Assembly (NCBI GenBank): GCA_030024065.1
Contig: JASEIE010000060.1
Coordinates: 1-14,085, forward strand
Direction: 5' to 3'
DNA length: 14,085 nucleotides
Source of the DNA: Thermodesulfobacteriota bacterium
GTDB taxonomy: Bacteria > Desulfobacterota > BSN033 > UBA1163
Part shown: piece by piece, positions 1 through 6,977 of the stretch
How the letters are laid out: the number at the start of each line of letters is the position of its first letter
How positions within the stretch are numbered: position 1 is the stretch's first letter
The notes under the pieces: model-generated
Told to the model about the DNA's origin: nothing
The model's input: only the letters and a program-made list of their open reading frames with translations
The model's database searches: none
Program-made: the position numbers and the translations under genes

Positions 1-476
1 TGCCTTTCCAGCATCTTCTCCATCTTCGCCCATGAGAGCTGGCAGTAGGAACACCGGAAATTTGAGAATTCGACGATCGTCACCTTTGCCCCGGGGCTTC
101 CCCTGAAAGGCGATTTTTCAATTTCGAGCTGGCTCATATCAATCTTTCGTGGCGTGGGTTCTCCTGCCTCCTTGATAGCCACATTCTCACCCTTTATAAT
201 CAGTGCTCCCAGAATGACCTTCTCGCCTGCCTCATCCACATAGACGATCACAGGCGTCTCCCTGTCCGGAGCCAGAACCAATATCTTCACGGAGTAGAAG
301 CCGGGGATGGGGCTCTTCTTCTTCTCAATAAACCTGACCTCCATCTCTCTCGGTATCCGCATATGAGCCCTGGCGGTCTCAATGGCAATCCGGACAATCT
401 TATCCTCCTGGGCAAAGCTCTGGGCGGCAAGAAGGAGCAAAACAAAACAGGTTGCTCCCAAAAGAATCTTTTTCAC
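1..476 (-). CDS. Exported DsbA-like thioredoxin-fold protein, N-terminal part (cut by window edge)
   Basis: The gene runs off the left edge; 158 codons are visible. It starts at GTG (476-474), with GGAGGG eight bases upstream (485-490). Residues 1-22 form a signal peptide: KK, a hydrophobic stretch, then QSFA before Q23. A non-Cys region of about 110 residues follows. The thioredoxin-like segment then begins with VTIVEFSNFRCSYC, placing a CSYC redox motif at C142-C145, followed by a helix-like stretch (QLSWAKMEKML). This fits the DsbA/Thioredoxin_4 families: periplasmic thiol oxidoreductases with a preceding domain. The active-site helix is where the window cuts, so cis-Pro and total length cannot be checked. 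It lies 46 bp after rsmB in the same direction and may be the last visible gene of that transcript. Direction of the redox reaction (oxidase or isomerase) is unknown. Confidence 0.82.
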   Translation of the reverse strand, partial: MKKILLGATCFVLLLLAAQSFAQEDKIVRIAIETARAHMRIPREMEVRFIEKKKSPIPGFYSVKILVLAPDRETPVIVYVDEAGEKVILGALIIKGENVAIKEAGEPTPRKIDMSQLEIEKSPFRGSPGAKVTIVEFSNFRCSYCQLSWAKMEKMLER

Positions 477-522
477 AAGGATTTCCCTCCTTTTATAAAA
501 GAGACATTGAAAAGGATGAACT

Positions 523-1929
523 TTAAAACTCTCCTCCCCTGGCGGGAGGGTGTATAGAATAGCAGAGGGGAGGGGGTTTAAGTTTTATTAGTCGGGCAAC
601 AAAAAAACCATCCATACCATCCCGAGGAGGAAAGGTCTTGAGGTATCTATCTTTGGTGAAGGGGTGGTATTTCCTCGGCAAGACTTCGCCAATGGGATCC
701 AATCGAAATTCTTTGTGTCCATCTAAGAATTTTTCTACGACCTCTTCGTTCTCCTCACAAAAGACCGTACAGGTGCTGTAGACGAGAATGCCTCCCTCTT
801 TCACATATCCTGAGAGATTCTCCAAAATGGCCCCCTGGAGTTCGCCCAACCTCCTTATATCCCCCTCTCCCTTTCTCCACTTTAAATCCGGGTTCCTCCG
901 CAGTGTTCCGAAGCCGGAACAGGGGACATCTGCCAGTACTCGGTCGAATTTCATCCCTTCGGGAAGGGGTAGTGTTTGTGTGGCATCTCCTATCATCGTC
1001 CTGACAATCGTCACCCCCAATCTCAAACAGAGCGTATTGATCAGGTCGCATTTCTCCCTGTTGAGGTCGATGGCATAGATCTCTCCTTCGTTCTTCATCC
1101 TCTGGCCGATGTGGGAGGTCTTCCCGCCCGGTGAAGCGCAACCATCAAGAACCCTCTCGCCTGGTTTTGGATCCAATATGGGTGTGACAAGTTGGGAGGC
1201 CTCATCCTGGATGACAAAAAGACCTTCATTAAGGAAGGGCAGTTCGGAGACAGGGGGAGGATCGTCGAAAAGAATTCCCTGTTCTGAAAGAGGCGTTGGT
1301 AGCGGATTGAACCTCCTCCCCTTCAATTTCTCAATCAGTTCTTCCCTGCATAGCTTCAACGTATTGGTGCGAAGGGTGAGCGGTGATATCCGATTGTTGA
1401 AGGCGCAGATCCTCAACGTCTCTTCGATGCCCATCTCCTCGATCCACCTCCGAATCAACCAGAGAGGATGGGATTGGGTGACTGAGAGATAAAGGGCCGT
1501 CTCCTGATCGATATCCGGATAAGGGATCTCCTCTTTCTTACGAAGAAAGGAGCGGAGGATCGCATTGACAAAACCTCCACCTCCGCGGCCTCGAAACTTT
1601 TTGGCGAGTTCGACAGACTCATTCACCGCTGCTGCATTCGGGGTCCTGGATAAGAACTGGATCTGGTAGAGCCCGAGACGAAGGATGTTGAGGGTCTCTA
1701 ATTCGACCCTTGCGAAATCGATCTTTGAGAGATGACGGATGGACCAGTCAAGTTTCTCTCTCCATCGCAGGATTCCATAGGTCAACTCTGTGAGGAAGGC
1801 TCGGTCGAGGGGAGTGAGGTGTCGGTATCGTTTAAAGGAATCGTTTAAAAGATGATCGGGATGGCGATCCGCTTTCTCCATCCGATTCAGGATCTCAAGG
1901 CAGATCGCCCTCGGGGTCTTTTTCCTCAA
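523..1929 (-). CDS. rsmB: 16S rRNA (cytosine-967-C5)-methyltransferase RsmB
   Basis: RsmB (Sun/Fmu) methylates C967 of 16S rRNA with S-adenosylmethionine, in the cytosol. The protein is 468 aa. Residues 1-130 form the NusB-like RNA-binding domain ([12 protein letters not shown]). The Rossmann methyltransferase domain carries the SAM motif [10 protein letters not shown] (261-270), motif IV DVPCSG (C337) and motif VI STC (C387). In RNA m5C methyltransferases the TC cysteine attacks the base and the PC cysteine aids release; both are present. The start is TTG, overlapping the htpX stop as TTGA, so translation is probably coupled. The family usually ends near GFFVARLIK (441-449 here). The extra 19 residues, rich in proline at first, are encoded by a palindromic element and are probably non-functional. 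Confidence 0.95.
   Translation of the reverse strand: MRKKTPRAICLEILNRMEKADRHPDHLLNDSFKRYRHLTPLDRAFLTELTYGILRWREKLDWSIRHLSKIDFARVELETLNILRLGLYQIQFLSRTPNAAAVNESVELAKKFRGRGGGGFVNAILRSFLRKKEEIPYPDIDQETALYLSVTQSHPLWLIRRWIEEMGIEETLRICAFNNRISPLTLRTNTLKLCREELIEKLKGRRFNPLPTPLSEQGILFDDPPPVSELPFLNEGLFVIQDEASQLVTPILDPKPGERVLDGCASPGGKTSHIGQRMKNEGEIYAIDLNREKCDLINTLCLRLGVTIVRTMIGDATQTLPLPEGMKFDRVLADVPCSGFGTLRRNPDLKWRKGEGDIRRLGELQGAILENLSGYVKEGGILVYSTCTVFCEENEEVVEKFLDGHKEFRLDPIGEVLPRKYHPFTKDRYLKTFPPRDGMDGFFVARLIKLKPPPLCYSIHPPARGGEF
524..587. repeat. Palindromic element across the rsmB stop codon
   Basis: Arms CTCCTCCCCT (531-540) and AGGGGAGGGG (566-575) pair with one mismatch. TAAAACT (524-530) pairs with AGTTTTA (581-587) outside them, with a small bulge. 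A second hairpin, CCTCCC/GGGAGG (533-538 with 544-549), competes with the first; read on the minus strand it is followed by AGAGTTTT, so a weak terminator for rsmB is an alternative reading. The element encodes the non-conserved tail of RsmB. It resembles the C/G-rich palindromes at 4005-4075 and 9181-9266. Confidence 0.6.
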
Positions 1930-2786
1930 AAACTTCCTGTCCTCGCCATCTCCTCAAGTCTGGCGATTCGTTCTTCAATCGGTGGATGGGTGCTGAAAAG
2001 GGAAAGAACCCCTCCCCCTCTTAGCGGGTTGACGATGAACATATGGGCAGTCGATGGATTGGCCTCCATGGGAATCCGGTGGGCCGCCATGTCTAACTTG
2101 CCAAGGGCCTTTGAAAGCGAGAGGGGATGGCTGAGGTGTGCTCCTCCTTCGTCAGCCAGATACTCCCTTGACCGGGAAATCGCCATCTGTATGAGCATGG
2201 CCGCAATCGAGGCAACCATCGTGAAGAGGATGACGAAGAGGAAATTATTTCCACCCCCTCCTTCTTCATTGTCAGACCGACCTCCTCCGAAGATCGCACC
2301 CCAGCGGGCAATGGAGGCAAGCATGCTGATCGCGCCGGCAATGGTGGCGGCGATTGTGCTGATGAGGATGTCCCGATGTTTGATATGGGATAGTTCGTGG
2401 CCAATGACTCCTGCTAATTCCTCTTTTGATAAAATTCGGAGGATGCCATTGGTTACAGCAACGGCCGCATGCTCCGGGTTACGTCCTGTGGCAAAGGCAT
2501 TGGGGGTATCATTCTCCATGATATAGACCTTTGGCATTGGAAGGCTGGCTTTATTGGTCAGGTCTGAAACAATTTGATAAAGTTCGGGGGCATCTCCCTG
2601 TGTCACTTCCTTTGCCCTATACATCCGTAGAACGATCTTATCACTGAACCAGTAGGCGAAGAAATTCATGAGGGCGGCAAAGACGAAGGCATAAACCGCC
2701 CCGCTCTTTCCTCCTATGGCAGAACCCACCAGGATGAAGAGACCGGTTAATACCAGCATTAAAAGGAATGTCTTAAAATGGTTCAT
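1926..2786 (-). CDS. htpX: Membrane zinc metalloprotease HtpX
   Basis: HtpX is an M48-family inner-membrane protease that degrades misfolded membrane proteins. It is 286 aa from the ATG at 2786. The zinc site is HELSH (130-134), with the third ligand E208 in SREYLAD. Two N-terminal membrane segments (about 7-25 and 29-48) and two after the active site (about 142-165 and 183-203) match the family. The C-terminal [16 protein letters not shown] is typical. An in-frame GTG nine codons upstream (2813) is rejected: it lies upstream of the transcription start predicted from the promoter at 2816-2844, and MNHFKT fits the usual HtpX start. GGAGG lies 12 bases before the ATG, a rather long gap. The stop overlaps the rsmB start. 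Confidence 0.95.
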   Translation of the reverse strand: MNHFKTFLLMLVLTGLFILVGSAIGGKSGAVYAFVFAALMNFFAYWFSDKIVLRMYRAKEVTQGDAPELYQIVSDLTNKASLPMPKVYIMENDTPNAFATGRNPEHAAVAVTNGILRILSKEELAGVIGHELSHIKHRDILISTIAATIAGAISMLASIARWGAIFGGGRSDNEEGGGGNNFLFVILFTMVASIAAMLIQMAISRSREYLADEGGAHLSHPLSLSKALGKLDMAAHRIPMEANPSTAHMFIVNPLRGGGVLSLFSTHPPIEERIARLEEMARTGSF

Positions 2787-2815
2787 CGTATCGTTCAACC
2801 TCCTTTTTAGCACAT

Positions 2816-2844
2816 AATATAATGATTTCGATGAGATTTGTCAA
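2816..2844 (-). promoter_or_regulatory. Sigma-70-type promoter of htpX-rsmB
   Basis: On the minus strand, TTGACA (2839-2844, perfect -35) is followed by a 17-base spacer and TATATT (2816-2821, five of six -10 bases). The predicted start of transcription is near 2809, leaving a leader of about 23 bases that contains the AAGGAGG ribosome site before the htpX ATG at 2786. No transcript data were available. The match in both boxes and spacing is strong. Confidence 0.75.
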
Positions 2845-2850
2845 ATCTCA
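2832..2850. promoter_or_regulatory. Perfect palindrome over the htpX -35 box (candidate operator)
   Basis: TGAGATTTG (2832-2840), one centre base (2841), then CAAATCTCA (2842-2850): nine perfect base pairs on each side. It contains the whole -35 hexamer of the htpX promoter. A dimeric DNA-binding protein here would block RNA polymerase, so repression is the simplest inference. The regulator is not identifiable from this window. Confidence 0.55.
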
Positions 2851-2856
2851 AATCCC

Positions 2857-3112
2857 CCCTGAAACTGTGAAAAAAATGGCGGCCTGTGCCTCGGTCCGCA
2901 TGGTTGAGCGTCTTGTCGAAGCTTTAGAAGGCGGGTCATTAGATGTTATGGGTAACCTTCGTTTTCGGTAAAACAGAGCTATTACCCAGATTTAGACAAC
3001 ATAGTTAAATATCAGATGTTCCGCCCTAAAGCTTCTCCAATCCCCCCAACCATGCGAGCCGGAACGATGCCGATCCGGGAAATGTGATTTTTTCACACCT
3101 TCCCTTTCAGGC
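2857..3112. repeat. MITE-like imperfect inverted-repeat element, about 250 bp
   Basis: This element fills most of the gap between htpX and DUF116. Left arm: CGCATGGTTG (2897-2906), 11 bases, GAAGCTTTAG (2918-2927). Right arm, reverse-complemented: the same two decamers with the same 11-base spacing (3047-3056 and 3026-3035). Farther out, TGTGAAAAAA runs occur in inverted orientation near 2866-2877 and 3085-3097, and CCTGAAA near both outer ends. Inside the loop, GGGTAA/TTACCC (2950-2955, 2982-2987) and GTTTT/AAAAC (2961-2965, 2970-2974) nest. No reading frame of note lies in it. It may be a non-autonomous mobile element or a structured RNA; which one cannot be told here. Confidence 0.5.
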
Positions 3113-3180
3113 TGTGTCACAAGTCCGTTCATGGTTCGACAGGGCCTGTCCTGAGCGAACGGCTAATTGCGACACAGTCT
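3109..3180. repeat. REP-like two-tier hairpin
   Basis: The outer stem AGGCTGTGTC (3109-3118) pairs with GACACAGTCT (3171-3180), with one G-T pair. Inside, CCGTTC (3125-3130) pairs with GAACGG (3157-3162). At the tip, GACAGG and CCTGTC (3138-3143, 3145-3150) flank a single base. The inner sequence resembles the REP-type intergenic palindromes scattered in many bacterial genomes. It lies downstream of the DUF116 stop but has no T-run on the minus strand, so it is not a standard intrinsic terminator. Confidence 0.55.
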
Positions 3181-3217
3181 CTTTGGCAAAGGGGGGAGTA
3201 AAGGGGGATTTTAGATT

Positions 3218-3973
3218 TTAGGGTTCGAGGAAGTCCAAAAGGGCTTTCTTCACTTTTTGAATATCGGCCTTGGTGTTGATGCAGGGACCAAAAGGCCGTT
3301 CGTTGAGGATGCCGATCACCGGAATGGGATAGGTATCCTGGATGCCGCTCGTCAGGTCGAGTTCGCAGGCGACAGCCACGATTGCCTCTGGCCTGTTTTC
3401 CACGATGATTCTCCGGGCCAATGTCCCTCCGGTTGCCACAGCGATCTTCACCTGATAGTGATCAGCCAGTTCGATCAGATCCTTAATCTCACACTTGCCG
3501 CATCCTTTACAGTTCTTCACATTTCCGGTGATCCTGATCTGACAATCGAAATCCTGAATACAGTGTGGAAGGAGGAGAAGCAGTCGGTTGGGCCGGGCGC
3601 TGTGATGGTTCGATCGTACGAGATGGTTGTTCAACTCGATGAAGGACTGCTGAACCCTCTCCTTCGATACCCCTACCAATCTTCCCATCAGGATCATGAA
3701 GGGAAAGAGAACCTTGGCCACGATTCCCCTCAGTCGATGGGAGAAGAGGATGTCCTTGCCCCGAAGGATGGTGAAGACAAGGAGCAGACCTCCGAAGACC
3801 ATCAGGAAGATAAAGACAGCGAGGATGAGGCTGTATATCAATGGAAAAGAGGGATGGATGCTCTTCAATCCCACCAGTGGGACATACCAGAAGAGAAAGA
3901 TAAAAAAACAGAGGATCAGGCAGGTCAACACCAGCAATCCGATGAAGATTCTTTTTTTAGGCGTAGGTTCCAA
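3218..3973 (-). CDS. DUF116 membrane-anchored cysteine-rich protein
   Basis: The 251-aa protein matches DUF116 as I recognise it; its function is not established. Three hydrophobic segments (about 9-33, 44-70, 84-100) place the N-terminal half in the membrane. The C-terminal half is soluble and carries seven cysteines: C138 and C144 (LPHCIQDFDC), C155-C158-C161 (NCKGCGKC), C203 (VACELDL) and C231 (FGPCINT). The CxxCxxC spacing suggests a metal or Fe-S site; this is inferred. The start is TTG (3973) with GGAG six bases upstream, and no ATG follows nearby. It is downstream of fmt, separated by about 120 bp holding a palindromic element. Its place beside def-fmt suggests a link to translation or membrane protein biogenesis, but that is guilt by association only. 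Confidence 0.8.
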   Translation of the reverse strand: MEPTPKKRIFIGLLVLTCLILCFFIFLFWYVPLVGLKSIHPSFPLIYSLILAVFIFLMVFGGLLLVFTILRGKDILFSHRLRGIVAKVLFPFMILMGRLVGVSKERVQQSFIELNNHLVRSNHHSARPNRLLLLLPHCIQDFDCQIRITGNVKNCKGCGKCEIKDLIELADHYQVKIAVATGGTLARRIIVENRPEAIVAVACELDLTSGIQDTYPIPVIGILNERPFGPCINTKADIQKVKKALLDFLEP

Positions 3974-4004
3974 AATAACTCCAAAATCTTATTGCGGAAT
4001 GCGG

Positions 4005-4075
4005 CCCCTCACCCTTCCCCTCAATCGGGGACAGATTTGAAATCTGTCCCCAAGGGGAGAAGGCGGGGTGAGGGG
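4005..4075. repeat. Three-tier palindromic element between DUF116 and fmt
   Basis: Three stems nest. CCCCTCACCC (4005-4014) pairs with 4066-4075 (10 bp). CCCCT (4017-4021) pairs with AGGGG (4053-4057). GGGGACAGATTT (4027-4038) pairs perfectly with AAATCTGTCCCC (4040-4051) around one base. The outer arms resemble the CCCTC-rich palindromes in ileS and at the end of rsmB. The inner 12-bp-arm palindrome looks like a separate element inserted into the loop of the outer one. No T-run follows on the minus strand. Confidence 0.75.
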
Positions 4076-4093
4076 GAATCCGAAATCCGAATT

Positions 4094-5038
4094 CTAATGA
4101 AAAACAGTGCCAACCGGGATACAATGTCCGGAGAGGAAATCCCTGACGCTCATCCTCCGCTTCCCTTCCGGTTGAACCTCTTTGATCAAGAAGGAATCCC
4201 TTCCTGTCTCGACTTCAATAAAATCCGATCCTACCCAGACCACAGCGCCTGCCTTTCCCTGAGGCCTTCCCTTCCGAACCTCGCCATGGTAAATTTTGAG
4301 GAGTCGATTCTCCCATCCGGTGAAGGCCCCGGGCCACGGGTTGAAGGCCCGAACCTGACGGTCGATCTCCTCTGCTCCCTTATTCCAATCGATTCGGCCA
4401 TCCTCTTTCTTAATCGGAGGGGCATAGGTCGCCTTCGAATGATCCTGAGGCAGAGGAGAAATGTTCCCTGCCTTCATCCTTTCTATTGTTTCCGTCAGTA
4501 ATTGAGCCCCTGATGAGGATAACTTCTCCTGGAGCGTCTCTGCGGTATCCTCTTCCTCTATCGGAATCTCAGCCTGCATCAGGATGTCTCCGGTATCCAT
4601 GCCCTCATCCATCAGTATCGTGGTAACTCCTGTCACCTTTTCTCCTTTGAGGATCGCCCAGGCGATTGGAGCGGCCCCTCGATATTTTGGCAGAAGCGAG
4701 GCATGGAGATTGACCGCTCCGAACCTGGGAGTCTCGAGCAGGGGCTTCGGCAAGATCTGACCGAAAGCCACCACCACAAAGAGGTCAGGGTTCAGGTTCT
4801 TAATGGCTTCCAGAACCCCCCCCTCCTTCACCTTCTCCGGCTGAAGAGGGATGATCCCATGTTGGAGGGCAAGCTCCTTAACAGGAGAAGGAGTGATCTT
4901 TTGACCCCTTCCTTTCGCCCGATCCGGTTGAGTGACAATTGCCACGACCTCATCCTCCCCCTGAAACAGCCCGTTCAGAACGGGAATGGCAAAGGACGGG
5001 GTTCCGAAAAAAATGGTTCGCCAGGGAGATCCGCTCAA
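4094..5038 (-). CDS. fmt: Methionyl-tRNA formyltransferase
   Basis: Fmt formylates methionyl-initiator tRNA using 10-formyltetrahydrofolate. The 314-aa length is normal. The N-terminal formyltransferase domain (about 1-205) carries TQPDRAKGRGQ (36-46, the tRNA-contacting loop), N110-L-H112 and SLLPKYRGAAP (114-124), and DEGMDTGDI with D148; N, H and D form the catalytic set. The C-terminal OB-fold domain follows (from about 210), with AFNPWPGAFT. The start is TTG, overlapping the def stop as TTGA, with GGAAG seven bases upstream inside def. This gives the standard def-fmt coupling, where formylation and deformylation enzymes are made together. Confidence 0.96.
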   Translation of the reverse strand: MSGSPWRTIFFGTPSFAIPVLNGLFQGEDEVVAIVTQPDRAKGRGQKITPSPVKELALQHGIIPLQPEKVKEGGVLEAIKNLNPDLFVVVAFGQILPKPLLETPRFGAVNLHASLLPKYRGAAPIAWAILKGEKVTGVTTILMDEGMDTGDILMQAEIPIEEEDTAETLQEKLSSSGAQLLTETIERMKAGNISPLPQDHSKATYAPPIKKEDGRIDWNKGAEEIDRQVRAFNPWPGAFTGWENRLLKIYHGEVRKGRPQGKAGAVVWVGSDFIEVETGRDSFLIKEVQPEGKRRMSVRDFLSGHCIPVGTVFH

Positions 5039-5550
5039 TGATTTTCTTCCTTTCGCTTTTCTTTCTTCAACTTGTCTCGATAAATCTCCCTCTTAAGCCG
5101 GCTCATTCTATCCAGGATGAGAACACCGTTGATGTGATCGATCTCGTGCTGGAGAGCGATGGCCAGTATCCCCTCTCCTGAGACCTCGATCCTCTCTCCC
5201 TCCGGTAAAATTCCCCTCACGCAGATCTTCTCCCTCCTCTTCACCTTCTCCAAACAATCGGGCACACTCAGGCATCCCTCTTCATGTTCGATCTCCCCCT
5301 CTTCCGAGAGGACTTCGGGATTGATCATAGCGAAGAAGCCCTGTTTGGGATCAATAGGACTGGCATCCAGCACAATCACCCTCCGGGGAACACCGATCTG
5401 ACAGGCTGCCAGTCCTATCCCATTGGCATGGTACATGGTCTCTGCCATATCCTGAATCAATTTTTTTACCTCCGCATCGACCCGTTCCACCTCTTTGGAG
5501 CGTTTTTTCAAAATGGGATGAGGATATTTGAGGATTTCCAGAACAGCCAC
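5035..5550 (-). CDS. def: Peptide deformylase
   Basis: Def removes the formyl group from the N-terminal methionine of new proteins. The 171-aa protein has all three family motifs: GIGLAACQIG (44-53), EGCLS (91-95, metal ligand C93) and QHEIDH (134-139, ligands H135 and H139, catalytic E136). Motif 1 has C50 where many family members have proline, directly before the catalytic-site glutamine. The tail after about 150 is rich in Lys, Arg and Glu (KKEKRKEENH), and the ribosome site of fmt lies in that stretch. The start is GTG with AGGAG nine bases upstream, formed by the last codons of lgt five bases away. Confidence 0.96.
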   Translation of the reverse strand: MAVLEILKYPHPILKKRSKEVERVDAEVKKLIQDMAETMYHANGIGLAACQIGVPRRVIVLDASPIDPKQGFFAMINPEVLSEEGEIEHEEGCLSVPDCLEKVKRREKICVRGILPEGERIEVSGEGILAIALQHEIDHINGVLILDRMSRLKREIYRDKLKKEKRKEENH

Positions 5551-5555
5551 CTTCT

Positions 5556-6320
5556 CTATCTCCTCTTATCTCTCTTTAAATAGAATAACATAAAAAGGGA
5601 AACAATGGCCAAAGAGATTCCTATCCCCTGGGAGGTCGAGAGGAAACCTCCAAAAAGGAATCCCCTTGGGTCATCCCTCAGATATTCAAAAAAGAAACGA
5701 ATCACAGAGTAGAGGAGGAGAAAGAGCCAGAAGATCTGACCTTCGAAGGTCTTTTTTCTTCTCTTCCAGTTCAGGAAAAAGAAAATGGCAAGACTGCTGA
5801 TTGCCTCGTAGAGTTGGGTGGGATGAAGAGAAACATTCAGCCGGGCCAGTGAGTTCGGGTCCGTAAAGATCATTCCCCAGGGCAGTGAAGTTTCTTTTCC
5901 ATAGCAGCATCCGGCAAAAAAACAACCAATTCTGCCAAAGAAGAGCCCCAGGGCAATGGAGGGTGAAAACAGATCAGCTAACTTCCATACGGGAAGTCGA
6001 TGCCATCTCATATACGCGAACGAAACAACGGCCGCAAGGATGAGCCCTCCATAGAAGACCAGTCCGCCTTCCCATATCTTAAATATCTGCAAAGGGTTTT
6101 CCCGGTAAAGATCGAAATTGACCAGGACATAGAGGGCTCTCGATCCGATGATGGCTGAGAAGATGATGCAGAAAAAGAGATCGACAACCCTCTCCGCCGG
6201 AACCCCTTGCTCTCGAGCCCTTCTCATGGCAAGAATAAAGCCCAAAATGAACCCGATGGCAATGAAGAACCCGTAAGCAAAAATGTTTAAGCTGCCCAGG
6301 CGAAGGAGGATGGGAAACAT
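5556..6320 (-). CDS. lgt: Prolipoprotein diacylglyceryl transferase
   Basis: Lgt moves a diacylglyceryl group from phosphatidylglycerol to the lipobox cysteine of prolipoproteins, in the inner membrane. The 254-aa protein has about seven hydrophobic segments. Family signatures present: EGGLVFYGG (84-92), the Lgt signature region GRIGCFFAGCCYG (129-141, with R130), HPTQLYE (166-172) and RFFFEYLR (208-215). The CFFAGCCYG form, in place of the NFINGE form seen in E. coli, is one I associate with other phyla including deltaproteobacteria. Translation should start at the ATG at 6320, since an in-frame stop lies a few codons upstream and no other start intervenes. No Shine-Dalgarno is visible: a heptamer array directly abuts the ATG. 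Def follows after 5 bp; lspA precedes by about 90 bp. Confidence 0.94.
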   Translation of the reverse strand: MFPILLRLGSLNIFAYGFFIAIGFILGFILAMRRAREQGVPAERVVDLFFCIIFSAIIGSRALYVLVNFDLYRENPLQIFKIWEGGLVFYGGLILAAVVSFAYMRWHRLPVWKLADLFSPSIALGLFFGRIGCFFAGCCYGKETSLPWGMIFTDPNSLARLNVSLHPTQLYEAISSLAIFFFLNWKRRKKTFEGQIFWLFLLLYSVIRFFFEYLRDDPRGFLFGGFLSTSQGIGISLAIVSLFMLFYLKRDKRR

Positions 6321-6355
6321 AGTTCGGAGTTTAGAGTTCGGAGTTCGGAGTTAAG
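6321..6355. repeat. Heptamer tandem array (5 x 7 bp) abutting the lgt start
   Basis: Five contiguous 7-mers: AGTTCGG, AGTTTAG, AGTTCGG, AGTTCGG, AGTTAAG. All begin AGTT, and only bases five to seven vary. The array ends exactly at the lgt ATG (6318-6320) on the minus strand, so the normal position of the lgt ribosome site is occupied by repeat sequence that is pyrimidine-rich on the coding strand. Confidence 0.8.
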
Positions 6356-6409
6356 AAAGATGAACCGGTGGTCTTCCTCATATGATTCATAGATCACCAG
6401 CGAGAATCA

Positions 6410-6904
6410 CTATGATATTATAAATCTTTTTTTATCATGAAACAATAGCTCAAGGACCATCAGGCCGATGCCAATGGTGATGGCGGAATCGGCGATATTG
6501 AAGGCAGGCCAATGATAAGAGAAAAGGTAGAAATCGAGAAAGTCAACAACCTCTCCGTATCGAAAGCGGTCGATAAGATTTCCGATCGCTCCGCTCAGGA
6601 CTAAGGAAAGGGATAGAGAAAGGGGCCGTTCGTTCTCCTTCAGCTTATAGAAGAGGTAGAGAATGGCCCCGATGGCAACCAGAGGAACGGCGGTGAAGAA
6701 GAGAGAGCCAAACCCTCCCCTCTCTCCTCCGAAGATTCCGAATGCTCCACCCGGATTTCTCAGGTGAGTGAGGTTAAAGAATCCATCGATCACTTTTATC
6801 GTCTGGTGGAGGTGGATTCTCTTCTGGGCTTCATATTTGGTGTATTGATCCAGCAGAAGAATAACAAAACCGGTGATGGAGAGAACCCAGTATTTCCGCT
6901 TCAT
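6410..6904 (-). CDS. lspA: Lipoprotein signal peptidase (signal peptidase II)
   Basis: LspA cleaves the signal peptide of diacylglyceryl-modified prolipoproteins, the step after Lgt. The 164-aa length matches the family (E. coli protein of the same size). Four hydrophobic segments are visible (about 7-19, 66-87, 96-112, 138-155). Conserved motifs: DQYTK (19-23), NLTHLRNPGGAFG (44-56), GAIGNLIDR with catalytic D112, and FNIADS with catalytic D139. The ATG at 6904 is chosen because GAGGG lies just upstream and the family starts here. A longer frame opening at 6970 has no ribosome site and runs back towards the octamer array. It is positioned after ileS and before lgt, its partner enzyme. Confidence 0.95.
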   Translation of the reverse strand: MKRKYWVLSITGFVILLLDQYTKYEAQKRIHLHQTIKVIDGFFNLTHLRNPGGAFGIFGGERGGFGSLFFTAVPLVAIGAILYLFYKLKENERPLSLSLSLVLSGAIGNLIDRFRYGEVVDFLDFYLFSYHWPAFNIADSAITIGIGLMVLELLFHDKKRFIIS

Positions 6905-6977
6905 CGTCCCTCTGATATCTAATATCCAAAATTGGCATAGGGCATAGGGTATACGATTCAAAAGTCGCATGATCTTA

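Noticed and set aside
2787..2813. GTG start of htpX at 2813
   Set aside because: It lies upstream of the transcription start predicted from the promoter, and the AAGGAGG site would then be inside the coding region.
3109..3180. Intrinsic terminator for the DUF116 gene
   Set aside because: The stem is not followed by a T-run on the minus strand; a repeat element fits better.
3257..4501. Long plus-strand open frame of 414 codons
   Set aside because: It lies antisense to DUF116 and fmt, crosses the palindromic element between them, is rich in Asp/Glu/Gln in a way typical of antisense frames, and has no family resemblance.
6905..6970. Longer start for lspA at 6970
   Set aside because: No ribosome site precedes it, the added residues are not family-like, and the ATG at 6904 gives the usual 164 aa.
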